A DNA stretch of 5,979 nucleotides, taken from an uncultured Clostridia bacterium. Its GTDB lineage: Bacteria; Bacillota; Clostridia; Christensenellales; Pumilibacteraceae. Location of the stretch: the NCBI GenBank assembly GCA_947589145.1, contig CANQCB010000080.1, positions 1-5,979 of the forward strand, written 5' to 3'. Under the pieces are notes generated by a model. The model was not told where the DNA came from. It saw only the letters and a list, made by a program, of their open reading frames with translations, and ran no database searches. Below are positions 5,157 to 5,979 of this stretch, piece by piece; the first letter of the stretch is position 1, and each line of letters starts with the position of its first letter. The position numbers were made by a program, and so were the translations under genes.

Positions 5157-5675
5157 TTATTTCAGAATAGTGTTTCCCTTCGCGTCGATTGCGACGAGGA
5201 GGGGAAGATCTTTGACCGTAAGTCGGCGGACGGCTTCGCAGCCGAGGTCGGGATACGCGACCTCTTCGCAAGCGATTATGCGGCTTTTAATGAGCGCCGC
5301 CGCGCCGCCCACCGCGATGAGATAGACGGCTTTGTTCTTTTTCATGCTCTCTATAACGGCAGGACTGCGTTTGCCTTTGCCTATCATTACTTTAAGCCCG
5401 AGGTCGAGCAGGGCGGGAGTATAATCGTCCATGCGCGCGCTCGTAGTCGGTCCGCACGAGCCGATGATTTCGCCTGCGCGCGTGGGAGTGGGACCCGCAT
5501 AATATATTGCCGCGCCGCGCACGTCGAACGGGAGAGGCTCGCCCTTTGCGCTTGCTTCCGTCATTCGTTTATGCGCCGCGTCGCGAGCCGTGTAAACCGT
5601 GCCCGAAAAAAGAACCGCGTCGCCTGCGCGTAATTTTGTCACGTCGTATTCGTTGTTTACAGCCGTTGTTTTCAT
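5157..5675 (-). CDS. Class I fumarate hydratase / L(+)-tartrate dehydratase, beta subunit
   Basis: A 172-residue protein of the Fumarase_C (class I fumarase C-terminal domain) family. It is the smaller subunit of an oxygen-sensitive [4Fe-4S] hydro-lyase that interconverts malate and fumarate, or dehydrates L-tartrate to oxaloacetate, in the cytoplasm. Signature motifs are LRAGDAVLFSGTVYTARDAAHKR (broken here only for length; residues about 15-37), GPTPTRAGEIIGSCGPTTSA (61-80) with RMD next, and MIGKGKRS (97-104). Length is near the usual value for stand-alone beta subunits. Its ATG overlaps the alpha-subunit stop as ATGA (5672-5675), so translation is likely coupled; GGTG a few bases upstream may serve as ribosome site. 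Fumarase and tartrate dehydratase cannot be told apart from this sequence. Clostridial two-subunit enzymes are usually fumarases in the incomplete TCA pathway. Confidence 0.94.
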   Translation of the reverse strand: MKTTAVNNEYDVTKLRAGDAVLFSGTVYTARDAAHKRMTEASAKGEPLPFDVRGAAIYYAGPTPTRAGEIIGSCGPTTSARMDDYTPALLDLGLKVMIGKGKRSPAVIESMKKNKAVYLIAVGGAAALIKSRIIACEEVAYPDLGCEAVRRLTVKDLPLLVAIDAKGNTILK

Positions 5676-5979
5676 AATTTCACCGTCGTATGCCTCACGC
5701 TATGGCATTGCACCGTAACCGCTACGGGGAGCATTCCTATGTGCGTAGGCGATACCTCGACCGCACACGCAAGCGCGGTGTGCTCGCCGCCGAGCCCCTG
5801 CGCACCGATACCGAGTTTGTTTACCGCCGCAAGGATATCTTTTTCCAGCTCTGCGACGTCCGCGTCCTTTGCCCTTTGTCCGCATTTGCGAAGGAGCGCG
5901 CGTTTGGAAAGCACAGCCGCTTTGTCCATCGTGCCGCCGATACCCACGCCGAGGAAAATTGGAGGGCAGGGGTTTGCGC
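5672..5979 (-). CDS. Class I fumarate hydratase / L(+)-tartrate dehydratase, alpha subunit, C-terminal fragment
   Basis: The frame is open to the right edge of the window, so the gene starts beyond 5979. About 101 residues of the roughly 280 usual for the catalytic, cluster-binding subunit are present. The fragment begins ANPCPPIFLGVGIGGTMDKA. The cysteine of NPCPP (codon 5966-5968) corresponds to one of the three ligands of the [4Fe-4S] cluster, and GVGIGGT is a family hallmark. Further on are ALLRK, LGIGAQGLGGEHTALA (typical members have GGxTTAL), and PTHIGMLPVAV followed by QCHSVRH, the usual C-terminal signature. The valine codon GTG at 5945-5947 is internal, not a start. The gene precedes the beta subunit and overlaps it by four bases, the normal order for the two-subunit enzyme. 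Upstream promoter not visible. Confidence 0.94.
   Translation of the reverse strand, partial: ANPCPPIFLGVGIGGTMDKAAVLSKRALLRKCGQRAKDADVAELEKDILAAVNKLGIGAQGLGGEHTALACAVEVSPTHIGMLPVAVTVQCHSVRHTTVKL

Overview
The window looks like a chromosomal segment from an uncultured, anaerobic, Firmicutes-like (Clostridia) bacterium. This is inferred from gene content: a two-subunit class I fumarase/tartrate dehydratase, a tandem DUF1540 cysteine-rich protein, an InlB-repeat lipoprotein and a Firmicutes-type UDP-glucose dehydrogenase. Strong Shine-Dalgarno sites and a consensus sigma-A promoter agree with this. No phage, IS transposase, CRISPR, tRNA or rRNA gene was seen.

Layout. Positions 1-495 (+) hold the C-terminal part of a UDP-glucose 6-dehydrogenase, cut by the left edge. 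Positions 496-1053 are a long non-genic stretch. It contains a 28-bp-period direct repeat, three copies of a roughly 65-95 bp interspersed repeat with a 38-bp core identical in two copies, a perfect GC-rich hairpin, and a textbook promoter (TTGACA, 17 bp, TATAAT with an extended -10).

Positions 1054-4624 (+) form a probable three-gene operon driven by that promoter. Its genes are an unrecognised 374-aa protein with an acidic Glu/Pro/Val linker, a glutamate-5-kinase-like amino acid kinase without a PUA domain, and a lipoprotein combining an InlB B-repeat with a transglutaminase-like domain that keeps its Cys-His-Asp triad. Gaps are 37 and 15 bp. Nothing in the sequence says what the three do together, and this operon is the least explained part of the window.

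Positions 4712-5011 (+) encode a 99-aa protein with two DUF1540 cysteine motifs, followed by a strong terminator with a 14-bp stem that may serve both strands. Positions 5157-5979 (-) hold a convergent pair. The beta subunit of a class I fumarate hydratase/L(+)-tartrate dehydratase overlaps its alpha subunit by ATGA, and the alpha subunit is cut by the right edge. The 5061-5156 gap carries a 27-bp tandem repeat.

The best candidates for something undescribed are the 1054-4624 operon and the repeat array at 502-900. No complete novel defence or mobile system can be demonstrated from this window alone.
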